36,634 bases of DNA, from positions 1-36,634 of the forward strand of contig JAFZLF010000065.1 of the NCBI GenBank assembly GCA_017551625.1, read 5' to 3'. Shown here in pieces: positions 8,925 through 16,368 of the stretch (the stretch's first letter is position 1; every line of letters begins with the position of its first letter). Made by a program: the position numbers and the translations under genes. Under the pieces are notes generated by a model that searched no databases, was not told where the DNA came from, and was given only the letters and a program-made list of their open reading frames with translations. The DNA comes from Clostridiales bacterium. Its GTDB lineage: Bacteria > Bacillota > Clostridia > Saccharofermentanales > Saccharofermentanaceae.

Positions 8925-9202
8925 GATCCTTTGTTGCTCTGTATTCTGATTACACAACTGATGTTCGAATTCTCGCACTCATGTCCACATTGATACTGTG
9001 TCTTCTGGCCGTTGGCGCGATCATCCTTCTGTTCACGCATCTTCTGGAAAAATCAAATGACTACGGTGATGAGGACACGCTCGGACTTCGAGGCGGAGAT
9101 GAATTATCGAAGAATATCGGATCCTCTCTCGGCGAAGATCTGGCTGTCGGGAGCCTGCACTCCATGAAGAATTTCCGCGCCGACGAGGTCTCGAGGAAAT
9201 AG
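8921..9202 (+). CDS. One-helix partner protein of zinc-ribbon cassette 1
   Basis: 93 residues, ATG at 8921 overlapping the TGA of the upstream zinc-ribbon gene by 4 bases, with GGGAGGTG just upstream, so the pair is translationally coupled. One membrane helix (about 18-40), then a polar, acidic C-terminal part rich in Gly/Ser/Leu (DEDTLGLRGGDELSKN and beyond). I do not recognise the family. A 133-residue single-helix protein sits at the same place after the second zinc-ribbon copy, so the arrangement is conserved even though the two partners share little obvious sequence. Confidence 0.78.
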   Translation: MRSFVALYSDYTTDVRILALMSTLILCLLAVGAIILLFTHLLEKSNDYGDEDTLGLRGGDELSKNIGSSLGEDLAVGSLHSMKNFRADEVSRK

Positions 9203-9242
9203 AAGCTCCGCATCCGTATAAGTAAGCGGTGTTCTTCTTCTC

Positions 9243-9992
9243 TTAATCTCTCGAGTAGATACCGGTCAGTACTTCCCTGGCATACGCGTCCGCCATCGGC
9301 AGACCTTCCGTGGCCAGTGCCGTGTCGGCGGCCAGCCGGTTATCGTAAGGCACGGATAAGATCGTGAAGTATATCGGTGTGATCTCTTCTGCTCCGAGTT
9401 CTCCCTCGATCAGAAGAGCGTGTGCTCTCGGAACACCGATGCTGTTTCCTACGCTTCCCGTGTTGATCGCGTACCCGTCATGCAGGGAACGGATATACGG
9501 GCGATGGCTGTCCGCACAGATGTAACTCCCGAACTTCGTCTTCTTATCGGCGGAATGGAAACCCAGCTTGAGCTTCTCGTCAGGTTCGTAGCCCTGATAG
9601 AGCTGATCGACCGGGCGTCCGTGAAACAACCTGAACCGGATCCCGCTGATCAGGATCTCTGCTTCCAGTGGCAGAGAATGCAGCCACAGGATCCTCTCCT
9701 CACCCAGCTGCTCGTAGAAGAACTTGTTCTCCACTATGTATGACCGGTAGGGAGAGCCGACATTGTCCCGTTCGAAATAACTCTCGCAGATCCAGTCGTC
9801 CCAGTTGCCCTTAAGGGAATGGTCACAGTGCGCACGGACCCATTCGCAGGTCTCGATATTCGACGGTCCTTTTCCCACGGCATCACCGAGGAACCAGACC
9901 TCATCCGGAGCGATCCTTCTGATCTCCTTCTCCATCGCGAGGGTGGCCTGATAGTTACCGTGAAGGTCGGAAAGAAATACGATCTTACTCAT
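9243..9992 (-). CDS. Metallophosphoesterase (YfcE/calcineurin-like)
   Basis: 249 residues. Calcineurin-superfamily metal-binding motifs are in order: SDLHGN (D9, H11), LGDAVGKGP (D37), KGNWDDW (N63; the usual His of GNHD/E is Trp), a later FHGRP, and INTGSVGNS near the C terminus. The DAVGKGP and NTGSVG forms are typical of the small YfcE-like bacterial phosphodiesterases. It should hydrolyse a phosphomono- or diester in the cytoplasm with a two-metal centre; the substrate cannot be told. The start ATG overlaps the upstream membrane protein stop by 4 bases (9989-9992). It converges on cassette 1 with only a 40-base gap and no clear intrinsic terminator. Confidence 0.9.
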   Translation of the reverse strand: MSKIVFLSDLHGNYQATLAMEKEIRRIAPDEVWFLGDAVGKGPSNIETCEWVRAHCDHSLKGNWDDWICESYFERDNVGSPYRSYIVENKFFYEQLGEERILWLHSLPLEAEILISGIRFRLFHGRPVDQLYQGYEPDEKLKLGFHSADKKTKFGSYICADSHRPYIRSLHDGYAINTGSVGNSIGVPRAHALLIEGELGAEEITPIYFTILSVPYDNRLAADTALATEGLPMADAYAREVLTGIYSRD

Positions 9993-10750
9993 GAGATGTT
10001 CTCCTCCATAGGATGAATATCTGCTTTACCTCGCTTCTTCAGCGCGGAAATGATGGCACAGATAAGGTAGATCAACAGGTACACGCTCCAGATGATCGTA
10101 GGGAGCATCACCCAGAGGGAAACCGAGTTTTCCGCCCCCGGGATCCAGTACTTCGCGTCGCGCCCATTTGTCCAGATCTCGTAGGGCATGTATATGGTGA
10201 CCACGATGGAAAAGAGACTGATGATCACGGCTAGAACTTCAAGCGGAGTTGCAGGCTTTTTCTTCGCGGAATTCCGGAAGAACGAGATCGTCACCAGGAT
10301 CGCGATCAGATCGGCGATCCCCCAGACGACCGCATAGAGTACCGTGGTCGCGCCACGGCTCAGAAGGGCCACGCCCAGCATCAGGCCGATCGCGACTCTG
10401 CCTCCGACACGGATATTCCTAATTGCAGAGAGAGATTTCAGACTGTCGATGGAGATACCGTTTTCCTCGACGGCAGAAAAGATCGAGCCGGAGAAGTGCC
10501 GGAGCACATTTACCGCGACAAAAGCGGCGACCGAGAGGAGCACGGCGAGGAACATGAGGATCAGAAGGGCCGCGACTTCTTCCCTTCGCTTACTCTCCAG
10601 TGCTTTTCCCATATCGGCTGGCTGGGTCGGGATCGCGACATTCGCATACGGATCCTGCGGCTGTGCCGGAACCGTACCGTTCGCGCCGGTCTGGTTCTGC
10701 GGCTGCTTTCCGTACCCGCGCATATGGGGACCACCATAACGATATATCAT
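9989..10750 (-). CDS. Polytopic membrane protein of unknown function
   Basis: 253 residues, ATG at 10750 with AGAAGGAG upstream. The N-terminal 50 residues are a Gly/Gln/Pro/Asn-rich cytoplasmic tail (YGKQPQNQTGANG and following), then five or so membrane segments at about 60-82, 116-136, 138-157, 173-193 and 215-240. The C terminus is polar (KKRGKADIHPMEENIS). No known motif. It is translationally coupled to the metallophosphoesterase, which suggests the two act together, but the sequence does not say how. Confidence 0.8.
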   Translation of the reverse strand: MIYRYGGPHMRGYGKQPQNQTGANGTVPAQPQDPYANVAIPTQPADMGKALESKRREEVAALLILMFLAVLLSVAAFVAVNVLRHFSGSIFSAVEENGISIDSLKSLSAIRNIRVGGRVAIGLMLGVALLSRGATTVLYAVVWGIADLIAILVTISFFRNSAKKKPATPLEVLAVIISLFSIVVTIYMPYEIWTNGRDAKYWIPGAENSVSLWVMLPTIIWSVYLLIYLICAIISALKKRGKADIHPMEENIS

Positions 10751-10785
10751 GTCCTCGCTCCTTCTGCAATCTCAATACGAGGCAA

Positions 10786-10813
10786 GTGCTCCTGCCGGAT
10801 CCGGCAGAAGCAC
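10786..10813 (-). other. Strong hairpin between ABC permease and membrane protein genes
   Basis: CTGCCGGATCCGGCAG (10792-10807) is a 16-base perfect palindrome, extended on both sides by GTGCT/AGCAC across one mismatch (10786-10813). It lies after the stop of the ABC permease gene on the same strand. There is no U-tract on either side, so it is not a canonical intrinsic terminator. It may stabilise the 3' end of the upstream mRNA or separate the two transcription units. Confidence 0.55.
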
Positions 10814-10875
10814 CCTACCCTCTAATTTATGATAATACAAAAGCTGTCCGAAGGAAAAGACCTCGATGCTCTCAC

Positions 10876-11754
10876 TTATACTGTGACAGCGTCGTACCTG
10901 CTGACCAGCAGAATATCTACCAGAAGAAGAGTGCACGGGATCACGAAGAGAACATACGGCGCATCCGGTTTGTATAACATGTCCAAAGTAAACATAAATC
11001 CTAAAAAGAGCGCGACGGCGATAACAGCACCAATGATCACGATGACCGGCATTTTGATAGGTGATCTCTGCATTTTTCCCGCGATACCGAGGATCATATA
11101 TGCACCCAACCAAATAAACAGAAAGAGTGCAAAGTAGGCATATACACTATTCCATTCGAAACTGATGTTGGTGAGATTGTTGGCTTCGATACCCTGAAGA
11201 TCACGCCATGACGTAATTCCAAGTGAACTTCCATCCCATTTGAAACCACCTGAAATGAGGAACCACTGAAATTGTGATAACAAGATCGCCAGGAAAGAAA
11301 CTACCGAGGCCGCCATGAATTTCGAGAAAAACAGGATCGGTTTACTGCATGGAGCCGCCAGCACCAGCGCGGAGTTCGATCCGAAGAAACTCTTGAGCAT
11401 GTCTGCGATCTGATATGTGACCAGAATAAGCAGCAATGTCACGAACGCCCATAATAGTCCGCGTACAAAAGGAGGTTCATCTATAATGGTTTCCAGGAAT
11501 CTTACGATTCTTCTCTCACCTGACGTAAGCATATCCGGATCCAGAAATCTACCATTTCCAATCGACGTATCGATTCCATACTTAATGACGATATTATCGT
11601 AGCTGATCCAGAGTATCTGAATTATCAGGGAAGGGATCAGAAGAACGATCGGAAGAACGATTCCGAGCAATCCATACTTCTTTACATCGAGGATGAAACC
11701 CTCCAATCCCGGGTGAGATCCGCCTTTTCTTTTATTGTTAGCCATATCACTCAT
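10876..11754 (-). CDS. ABC-2-like transporter permease subunit
   Basis: 292 residues. The start is ATG 11754, because AAGGAGG lies at 11763-11769, 8 bases upstream; the frame is open to 11775 but without support. About six membrane helices: near 24-50, 95-115, 140-162, 205-225, 233-255 and 260-285. Residues between helices 1 and 2 form a polar loop of about 45 residues. There is no recognisable motif, as is normal for this permease type. It overlaps the ATPase gene by 8 bases and belongs to the regulator-ATPase-permease operon. YtrA-type operons often encode export or cell-envelope antibiotic-response transporters; the substrate is unknown. Confidence 0.85.
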   Translation of the reverse strand: MSDMANNKRKGGSHPGLEGFILDVKKYGLLGIVLPIVLLIPSLIIQILWISYDNIVIKYGIDTSIGNGRFLDPDMLTSGERRIVRFLETIIDEPPFVRGLLWAFVTLLLILVTYQIADMLKSFFGSNSALVLAAPCSKPILFFSKFMAASVVSFLAILLSQFQWFLISGGFKWDGSSLGITSWRDLQGIEANNLTNISFEWNSVYAYFALFLFIWLGAYMILGIAGKMQRSPIKMPVIVIIGAVIAVALFLGFMFTLDMLYKPDAPYVLFVIPCTLLLVDILLVSRYDAVTV

Positions 11755-12469
11755 TTTCCGTGCCTCCTTCCACATATCGGAATTCGTCTTTGAATATTTC
11801 GTTGATCGTCTTTCCGTACTTTTCTCTCAGCTCATCTGTTTCACCCTGAAGATGCACTCTTCCGTCCTTGATCATGACTACCTCGTCCAGGATCAGTTCG
11901 ATATCCATGACCACATGTGTGCTGATAAGAACCGTGTTGTCCTCGCCGAAAGTCGATAGGATCGTCTTGATGATGAACTCCCTTGTCGCCGGATCGACCG
12001 CCGCCAGCGGCTCATCCAGCAGGTACAGTTTGGCTTTTCTGCTCATGAGAAGCACCAGCTGGACCTGGGCTTTCTGTCCTTTCGAAAGGGATGCGATCTT
12101 CTGATCCTGTGTAAAGTGGAGTTTCGCAAGAAGCATCTCAGCTTTCTTCTCATCAAAATCCGGAAAGCACATCTTCATATATGTGACCGCATTGCTGATC
12201 CTTCGGAATCCTCCGAAAACGAAGTGATCCGGAACGTAGCTGATCCGTTCATTTGTCTTTGGACCAACCTCGATTCCTTCGATTCTGACTGAGCCGCTAT
12301 CTCTGGTCAGAAGCCCGGTCATCACACGGAAAAGGGTTGTCTTTCCTGCACCATTCTCACCAAGAAGTCCGACGATTTTTCCTGTTCCGAGAGAAAAGGT
12401 CATTCCGTTTAGCGCCCGTTTCCCTGCAAAGCTCCTCTTAAGATCCTTGATTTCAACTAACTCATTCAT
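11747..12469 (-). CDS. ABC transporter ATP-binding protein (YtrB/CcmA-like)
   Basis: 240 residues, full length for the family. Walker A GENGAGKT (37-44), signature SLSKGQ (127-132, a variant of LSGGQ), Walker B LYLLDE (148-153) and switch His H185 (STH) are present. The Q-loop position reads YVPD, without Gln, a change also met in CcmA-like ATPases. The C-terminal 45 residues (RVHLQGETDELREKYGK) resemble the extension of ABC-2 ATPases. It energises the permease encoded immediately downstream. Start ATG 12469 overlaps the regulator stop by 4 bases, so production is coupled to the repressor. Confidence 0.95.
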   Translation of the reverse strand: MNELVEIKDLKRSFAGKRALNGMTFSLGTGKIVGLLGENGAGKTTLFRVMTGLLTRDSGSVRIEGIEVGPKTNERISYVPDHFVFGGFRRISNAVTYMKMCFPDFDEKKAEMLLAKLHFTQDQKIASLSKGQKAQVQLVLLMSRKAKLYLLDEPLAAVDPATREFIIKTILSTFGEDNTVLISTHVVMDIELILDEVVMIKDGRVHLQGETDELREKYGKTINEIFKDEFRYVEGGTENE

Positions 12470-12834
12470 TTCCCGGTCACCTCCGATTCATCAAGAAGTG
12501 CTTTTGCGTCTTCCTTCGACAGCCCGAGACCCTGCATCTCCCGGATAAATTCTCTTGCCGATGTTATGGCGTAGTCTCTTTTTACTCTCTTAAGAATCTC
12601 TTCGTCTGTGGTTACGATCCTTCCGCTGGTGCGGTTCGTCAGCGCGAGTCCCGCACTTTCGAGCTGCGACATGGCACGCTGCATCGTGTTCGGGTTGACG
12701 CCCGCTTCTTCGGCCATCTCACGGACAGACGGAAGCTTACTTCCCATAGGGTACGTCCCGTTCAGGATACGGATCACGATCGCGTCATAGATCTGCTGGA
12801 AAATGGGTCTGTTCTCTTTAAACGCCCACGGCAT
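12466..12834 (-). CDS. GntR-family transcriptional regulator, YtrA subfamily
   Basis: 122 residues, the short YtrA length (winged helix plus a small dimerisation tail). Start ATG 12834 follows AAGGAGGTG; a longer frame to 12861 is not supported. The helix-turn-helix is clear: PIFQQIYDAIVIRILNGTYP, then KLPSVREMAEEAGVNPNTMQ and a wing TNRTSGRIVTTD. The C-terminal 45 residues are helical (EFIREMQGLGLSKEDA). It heads the operon with the ABC ATPase and permease and very likely represses it by binding the palindrome at 12864-12883, which overlaps the operon's -10 box. Confidence 0.95.
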   Translation of the reverse strand: MPWAFKENRPIFQQIYDAIVIRILNGTYPMGSKLPSVREMAEEAGVNPNTMQRAMSQLESAGLALTNRTSGRIVTTDEEILKRVKRDYAITSAREFIREMQGLGLSKEDAKALLDESEVTGK

Positions 12835-12863
12835 AGACACACCTCCTTCACCGCTTCGCAAAC

Positions 12864-12883
12864 TGTACTACTTAACTAGTACA
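12864..12883 (-). promoter_or_regulatory. Operator for the YtrA-type regulator
   Basis: TGTACTA (12864-12870), 6-base spacer CTTAAC, TAGTACA (12877-12883): a perfect 7-bp inverted repeat of the GTAC-type half-site known for YtrA-subfamily operators. It overlaps the -10 of the promoter below and ends 29 bases before the regulator start, as expected for autorepression. Confidence 0.8.
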
Positions 12884-12909
12884 ATAATACGGTCGAGGAT
12901 GTTTGTCAA
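12881..12909 (-). promoter_or_regulatory. Promoter of the regulator-ABC operon
   Basis: On the - strand, TTGACA (12909-12904), 17-base spacer, TATTGT (12886-12881). The -35 starts only 9 bases after the stop codon of the acyltransferase gene on the same strand. Start of transcription is expected near 12874, inside the operator palindrome. Confidence 0.7.
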
Positions 12910-12918
12910 CCCCTTTTC

Positions 12919-14208
12919 TTACTTTTTTCCGGAGGTTTTCCGTTTTTGCTGATATGCCCGGAACATCGCTTCCTGCGCGATACGGGCCTTCGCGACCACA
13001 TCTTTCTGCTTGGGAAAGCAGTAGTAAAGGCAGTCTTTCTTCCCGATACAGATCACGTCACCGATCTCATACCAGAAGAAATCCGAGTTCAGGCTGTAGC
13101 TGTCCTGTGGTTTCTGTTCGTAGTGGAGTTTCCCATCACACCCGTCGAGAACGAAGCCATTCTTATCCTGGCGGAGCGTGCCGGACCCGACCGTATAGAA
13201 GGCCTTATAGTCCTTAAGGATGCCGATATCTACTGATGTATCGAGGAGATACCGGCCTTCTTCTATCTCTTTTCCGACGCATTCACGCTCCCAGGAAAAC
13301 CAGTCCGGGATGTGGTTGAAGGAATCTCCGGCCTGAGAAGAACCTTTATCGATCAGGAAGCCATACTCATCGAGTTCCCATACGTGTCCGCAGGCATGAC
13401 AGGTAAGCGTCGTCCCCAGGCCTTCCATCTTTCCTTCTTCCCCACAACAGGCACACTTGTAAAGGATGCGATGCAGGCCATCCGCACGGGTCGGTTCATC
13501 GATCCGGATGTGGTTTTCCTGCTGCCAGCGGAAATAGTCGAAAGAGAAGGCCTTATCAAGGATCGCATCGATCTCCTCGACGCTCTTCTCCGCGATTTCT
13601 TCGGGCGTGAGCAGACACTCCATCTGGGCCGTAACGTGGAGTTTGCGTTTCTGGAGATTGTTATAAAGTGGGTCACGGGTAAAAGATCCGAAGGTGGTGA
13701 TCATGATGACCGGGACATCGAGGGACTTAAAGAGGACGCCCATGCGGCGCGGCAGGAGTGTCGCGGTACCGTCGAGCGAATAGCCCGCCTCCGGGTACAT
13801 CAGCATCGAGGTCTTATTCTTCTCAATTGCATATCGGATATCGGTAATCAGAGACAGGTCCGGGACGAATTTCTGTGTCGGGATGCAGCCGAGGTTGCGC
13901 ATCAGGGCTTCCTTTCCGACCAGGGCGTCCGTCGTGCAGACGATGTGATATCTCTTCGGGAAAAGGATCTTCGAAGCGATCTCGAGATCCAGGAAACTGG
14001 CGTGATTCATGAGGATCAGCCACGGGCCTTCCCCTGCCTGTTCCATACGTTTCTTCTCATAGGAAAAACGGACCTGCCGAAGATCGGGAGAAGACAGAAG
14101 ACGCATGACGGAACTGAGAAGACGGCTCGGCTTTTTCGGCTTCCGGTGCATCGGCTGCGGGAGCGCCTGAACTTCTTCCCATGATCTGCTTTTGGTCTTG
14201 ATCTTCAT
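12919..14208 (-). CDS. PlsC-type acyltransferase with embedded zinc ribbon
   Basis: 429 residues, longer than plain PlsC (about 200-250). The acyltransferase core is in the first 220 residues: NHASFLD (68-74) is the HX4D catalytic motif and YPEAGYS (138-144) stands where most members have FPEGTRS. It is followed by a zinc ribbon, C252/C255 and C270/C273, and a C-terminal domain of about 150 residues with many aromatic residues that I do not recognise. No membrane helix is evident. The core implies transfer of an acyl chain to a glycerophosphate, lysolipid or glycan hydroxyl. It begins 2 bases after the stop of the UDP-sugar dehydratase gene and has no good ribosome site of its own, so it is probably coupled. 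The context hints at an acylated glycan or glycolipid. Confidence 0.88.
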   Translation of the reverse strand: MKIKTKSRSWEEVQALPQPMHRKPKKPSRLLSSVMRLLSSPDLRQVRFSYEKKRMEQAGEGPWLILMNHASFLDLEIASKILFPKRYHIVCTTDALVGKEALMRNLGCIPTQKFVPDLSLITDIRYAIEKNKTSMLMYPEAGYSLDGTATLLPRRMGVLFKSLDVPVIMITTFGSFTRDPLYNNLQKRKLHVTAQMECLLTPEEIAEKSVEEIDAILDKAFSFDYFRWQQENHIRIDEPTRADGLHRILYKCACCGEEGKMEGLGTTLTCHACGHVWELDEYGFLIDKGSSQAGDSFNHIPDWFSWERECVGKEIEEGRYLLDTSVDIGILKDYKAFYTVGSGTLRQDKNGFVLDGCDGKLHYEQKPQDSYSLNSDFFWYEIGDVICIGKKDCLYYCFPKQKDVVAKARIAQEAMFRAYQQKRKTSGKK

Positions 14209-14210
14209 GT

Positions 14211-16112
14211 TTATGACATGGAACCGGGTTTATACGTAGGAACGATCTCCTGAACATACTTCTTGATGTTCTCATCGTCTTCCTGGCTGTCGATATCGAG
14301 CACGGCGATCTTCTTCTCGAACCACTCATCGTCCATCTCGATAGGCTTCCCGATGAAGATCAGTTTATTGTCCGTGGTCTGCATGCCTTCCTCGTCCATG
14401 AGCTTCTCTTCGTAGAGTTTCTCGCCGGGGCGCAGCCCGGTGTACTCGACACGGATATCGACGTCCGGCGTGTAACCGGATAGTTTGATGAGGTTTCGGG
14501 CCATATCATCGATACGGACCGGATCCCCCATATCCAGCACGAAGATCTCGCCGCCCTTGGCATACTGGGATGCCTGAAGCACCAGAGATACCGCCTCCGG
14601 AATCGTCATGAAGTAGCGGATGATATCCTTATGTGTAACCGTGACCGGACCGCCATCTGCGATCTGCTTCTTAAAGAGCGGGACAACAGAACCATTGGAT
14701 CCCAGGACGTTACCGAAGCGGACAGCTACGAAATTGGTATTCGGGGTACGGCGGTTCATCATCTGGATGATCATCTCGCAGATACGCTTCGAAGCGCCCA
14801 TCAGATTCGTCGGATTGACAGCCTTGTCCGTAGAGATGAGTACGAAGGTCTTGACACCGGCTTCAGCCGCCGCCTGAGCTGTCTTATATGTGCCCATGAC
14901 GTTATTCTTGATCGCCTCGTTCGGGCTATCCTCCATAAGCGGGACATGCTTGTGCGCTGCAGCGTGGAAAACGATGTCCGGCTTGTACTTCTTCATGACA
15001 CTTCCGATACGGTGGGTATTACGCACCGAACCGATCAGCGTGACGAGATCGAGACCGCCCTGATATTTTCGCACCAGTTCCTGCTGGATATCGTAGGCGT
15101 TGTTCTCATAGATATCGAAGATGATCAGCTGCTTCGGCTGGTGTGCCGCGATCTGGCGGCAGAGCTCCGATCCGATAGATCCGCCTCCGCCTGTTACCAG
15201 GATCGTCTTGCCCTTGAGCATCTTGAAAACTTCATTGTTGTCGATCTCGATCGGATCTCGGCCGAGAAGGTCTGTGAGCTCTACATCCTTGAGTCTGGAT
15301 ACGCTCACCTCGCCGCTGGCAAGCTGGTATACGCCCGGGAGGATACGAACCTTCGCTCCGGTCTCCTTACAGATATCGAGGATCGCTTTTCTGTCTTTCG
15401 GAGAAGCCGCCGGCATGGCCAGTACGATGGATCCGATATTGTACTCGGATGCTTTGGCTACGATATCATTACGCGTGCCAACGATCGGAACACCGTAGAG
15501 TTCTCTTCCGACTTTGGTCGGATTGTCATCGATAATACATACCGGACGCTGATTCTGGTGTGTGTCATTATTCAGATCACGGATCAGGAGGCTGCCGGCC
15601 GAGCCGCCGCCTATGATCATGACATTCTCCACGTCTCCGGTCTTAAACTCATTACTCTTGATGAATTTATTGGTGATATACCGGACCAGACGGTAGGAGA
15701 AACGCACAAACATGTGCAGGACGAAAGCAATAAAGATGCCGAAGAAGTAGAAAGACCTCGGCATGTCGATCTTGAGAATGTATTTCGAGAGGATATAGCA
15801 CAGCGTCAGGACGGCATAGGCCTTCAGCATAACAAACGCTTCATCGATGCTGACATATGTCCAAACACTGTGATAAAGCCGGAAAGCGAAGAAAACAACA
15901 ACGGTGATGACACACCACACCGGGATGATCTTCAGGTATGTCGTGAAATATCTGTCGGGAATCTCTGCAAAATGCATATCAAACCGGAACCACAACGCCG
16001 CGAAGTAGGAGAATAAAACCACCAGCACATCTGCAACCATAACGACGATCGAGTGGGTGACCCACTGCATGTCCGGTTTTCTTTTGGCTTTAGTACTATC
16101 TTTCTTTTCCAT
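14211..16112 (-). CDS. Membrane-bound UDP-sugar 4,6-dehydratase (CapD/PglF/FlaA1-like)
   Basis: 633 residues from ATG 16112 (a GTG at 16136 is possible; both have weak ribosome sites). Four N-terminal membrane helices (about 20-135), a first nucleotide-binding fold with IIGGGSAG (166-173), and a second Rossmann domain with TGGGGSIGSEL (307-317). The catalytic region reads STDKAVNPTNLMGASK (427-442): the active-site Tyr of short-chain dehydrogenases is Met (M438, with K442), the hallmark of the 4,6-dehydratases that use STDK instead. The family converts UDP-GlcNAc to a 4-keto-6-deoxy sugar at the membrane for capsule, glycoprotein or S-layer sugars. It is co-transcribed with the PlsC-like gene. 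No glycosyltransferases lie beside it, so this is an isolated piece of glycan biosynthesis. Confidence 0.93.
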   Translation of the reverse strand: MEKKDSTKAKRKPDMQWVTHSIVVMVADVLVVLFSYFAALWFRFDMHFAEIPDRYFTTYLKIIPVWCVITVVVFFAFRLYHSVWTYVSIDEAFVMLKAYAVLTLCYILSKYILKIDMPRSFYFFGIFIAFVLHMFVRFSYRLVRYITNKFIKSNEFKTGDVENVMIIGGGSAGSLLIRDLNNDTHQNQRPVCIIDDNPTKVGRELYGVPIVGTRNDIVAKASEYNIGSIVLAMPAASPKDRKAILDICKETGAKVRILPGVYQLASGEVSVSRLKDVELTDLLGRDPIEIDNNEVFKMLKGKTILVTGGGGSIGSELCRQIAAHQPKQLIIFDIYENNAYDIQQELVRKYQGGLDLVTLIGSVRNTHRIGSVMKKYKPDIVFHAAAHKHVPLMEDSPNEAIKNNVMGTYKTAQAAAEAGVKTFVLISTDKAVNPTNLMGASKRICEMIIQMMNRRTPNTNFVAVRFGNVLGSNGSVVPLFKKQIADGGPVTVTHKDIIRYFMTIPEAVSLVLQASQYAKGGEIFVLDMGDPVRIDDMARNLIKLSGYTPDVDIRVEYTGLRPGEKLYEEKLMDEEGMQTTDNKLIFIGKPIEMDDEWFEKKIAVLDIDSQEDDENIKKYVQEIVPTYKPGSMS

Positions 16113-16266
16113 ATATATCTCTCGTTCTAACCTCACAAATAAAATAGCGATCCACTATTTTGTTCCGTCTGCCATCTGCTCTGAGCCTGCGGCCCGGGAC
16201 GTGAAACATCATCAGACGAAACTTCTCTTAGTACCTATAATAGCACGAAACGTCCGCGCTTACGAG

Positions 16267-16303
16267 ATATTAATATAGAATCGGGTCAGTGTCAACTTGA
16301 CAC
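16267..16303 (-). promoter_or_regulatory. Promoter with overlapping palindrome before the dehydratase operon
   Basis: On the - strand TTGACA (16295-16290), 17 bases, TAATAT (16272-16267). The -35 sits inside a perfect palindrome GTGTCAA-C-TTGACAC (16289-16303), so a repressor site over the -35 is plausible. The leader to ATG 16112 would be about 150 bases; I see no clear hairpin in it. Confidence 0.55.
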
Positions 16304-16368
16304 AATCACCAAAACTCCTGTGCTTTTCGCGCCATTTGATGTTTTCAGGAAGGCACGTAAGTGAGGAC

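Noticed and set aside
9203..9242. CCGC/GCGG pairing between convergent genes as terminator
   Set aside because: Only four pairs with a long loop and a broken T-tract; too weak to call.
14631..16016. 461-codon open frame on the + strand opposite the CapD-like gene
   Set aside because: Antisense shadow of a strongly conserved dehydratase, without start signals.
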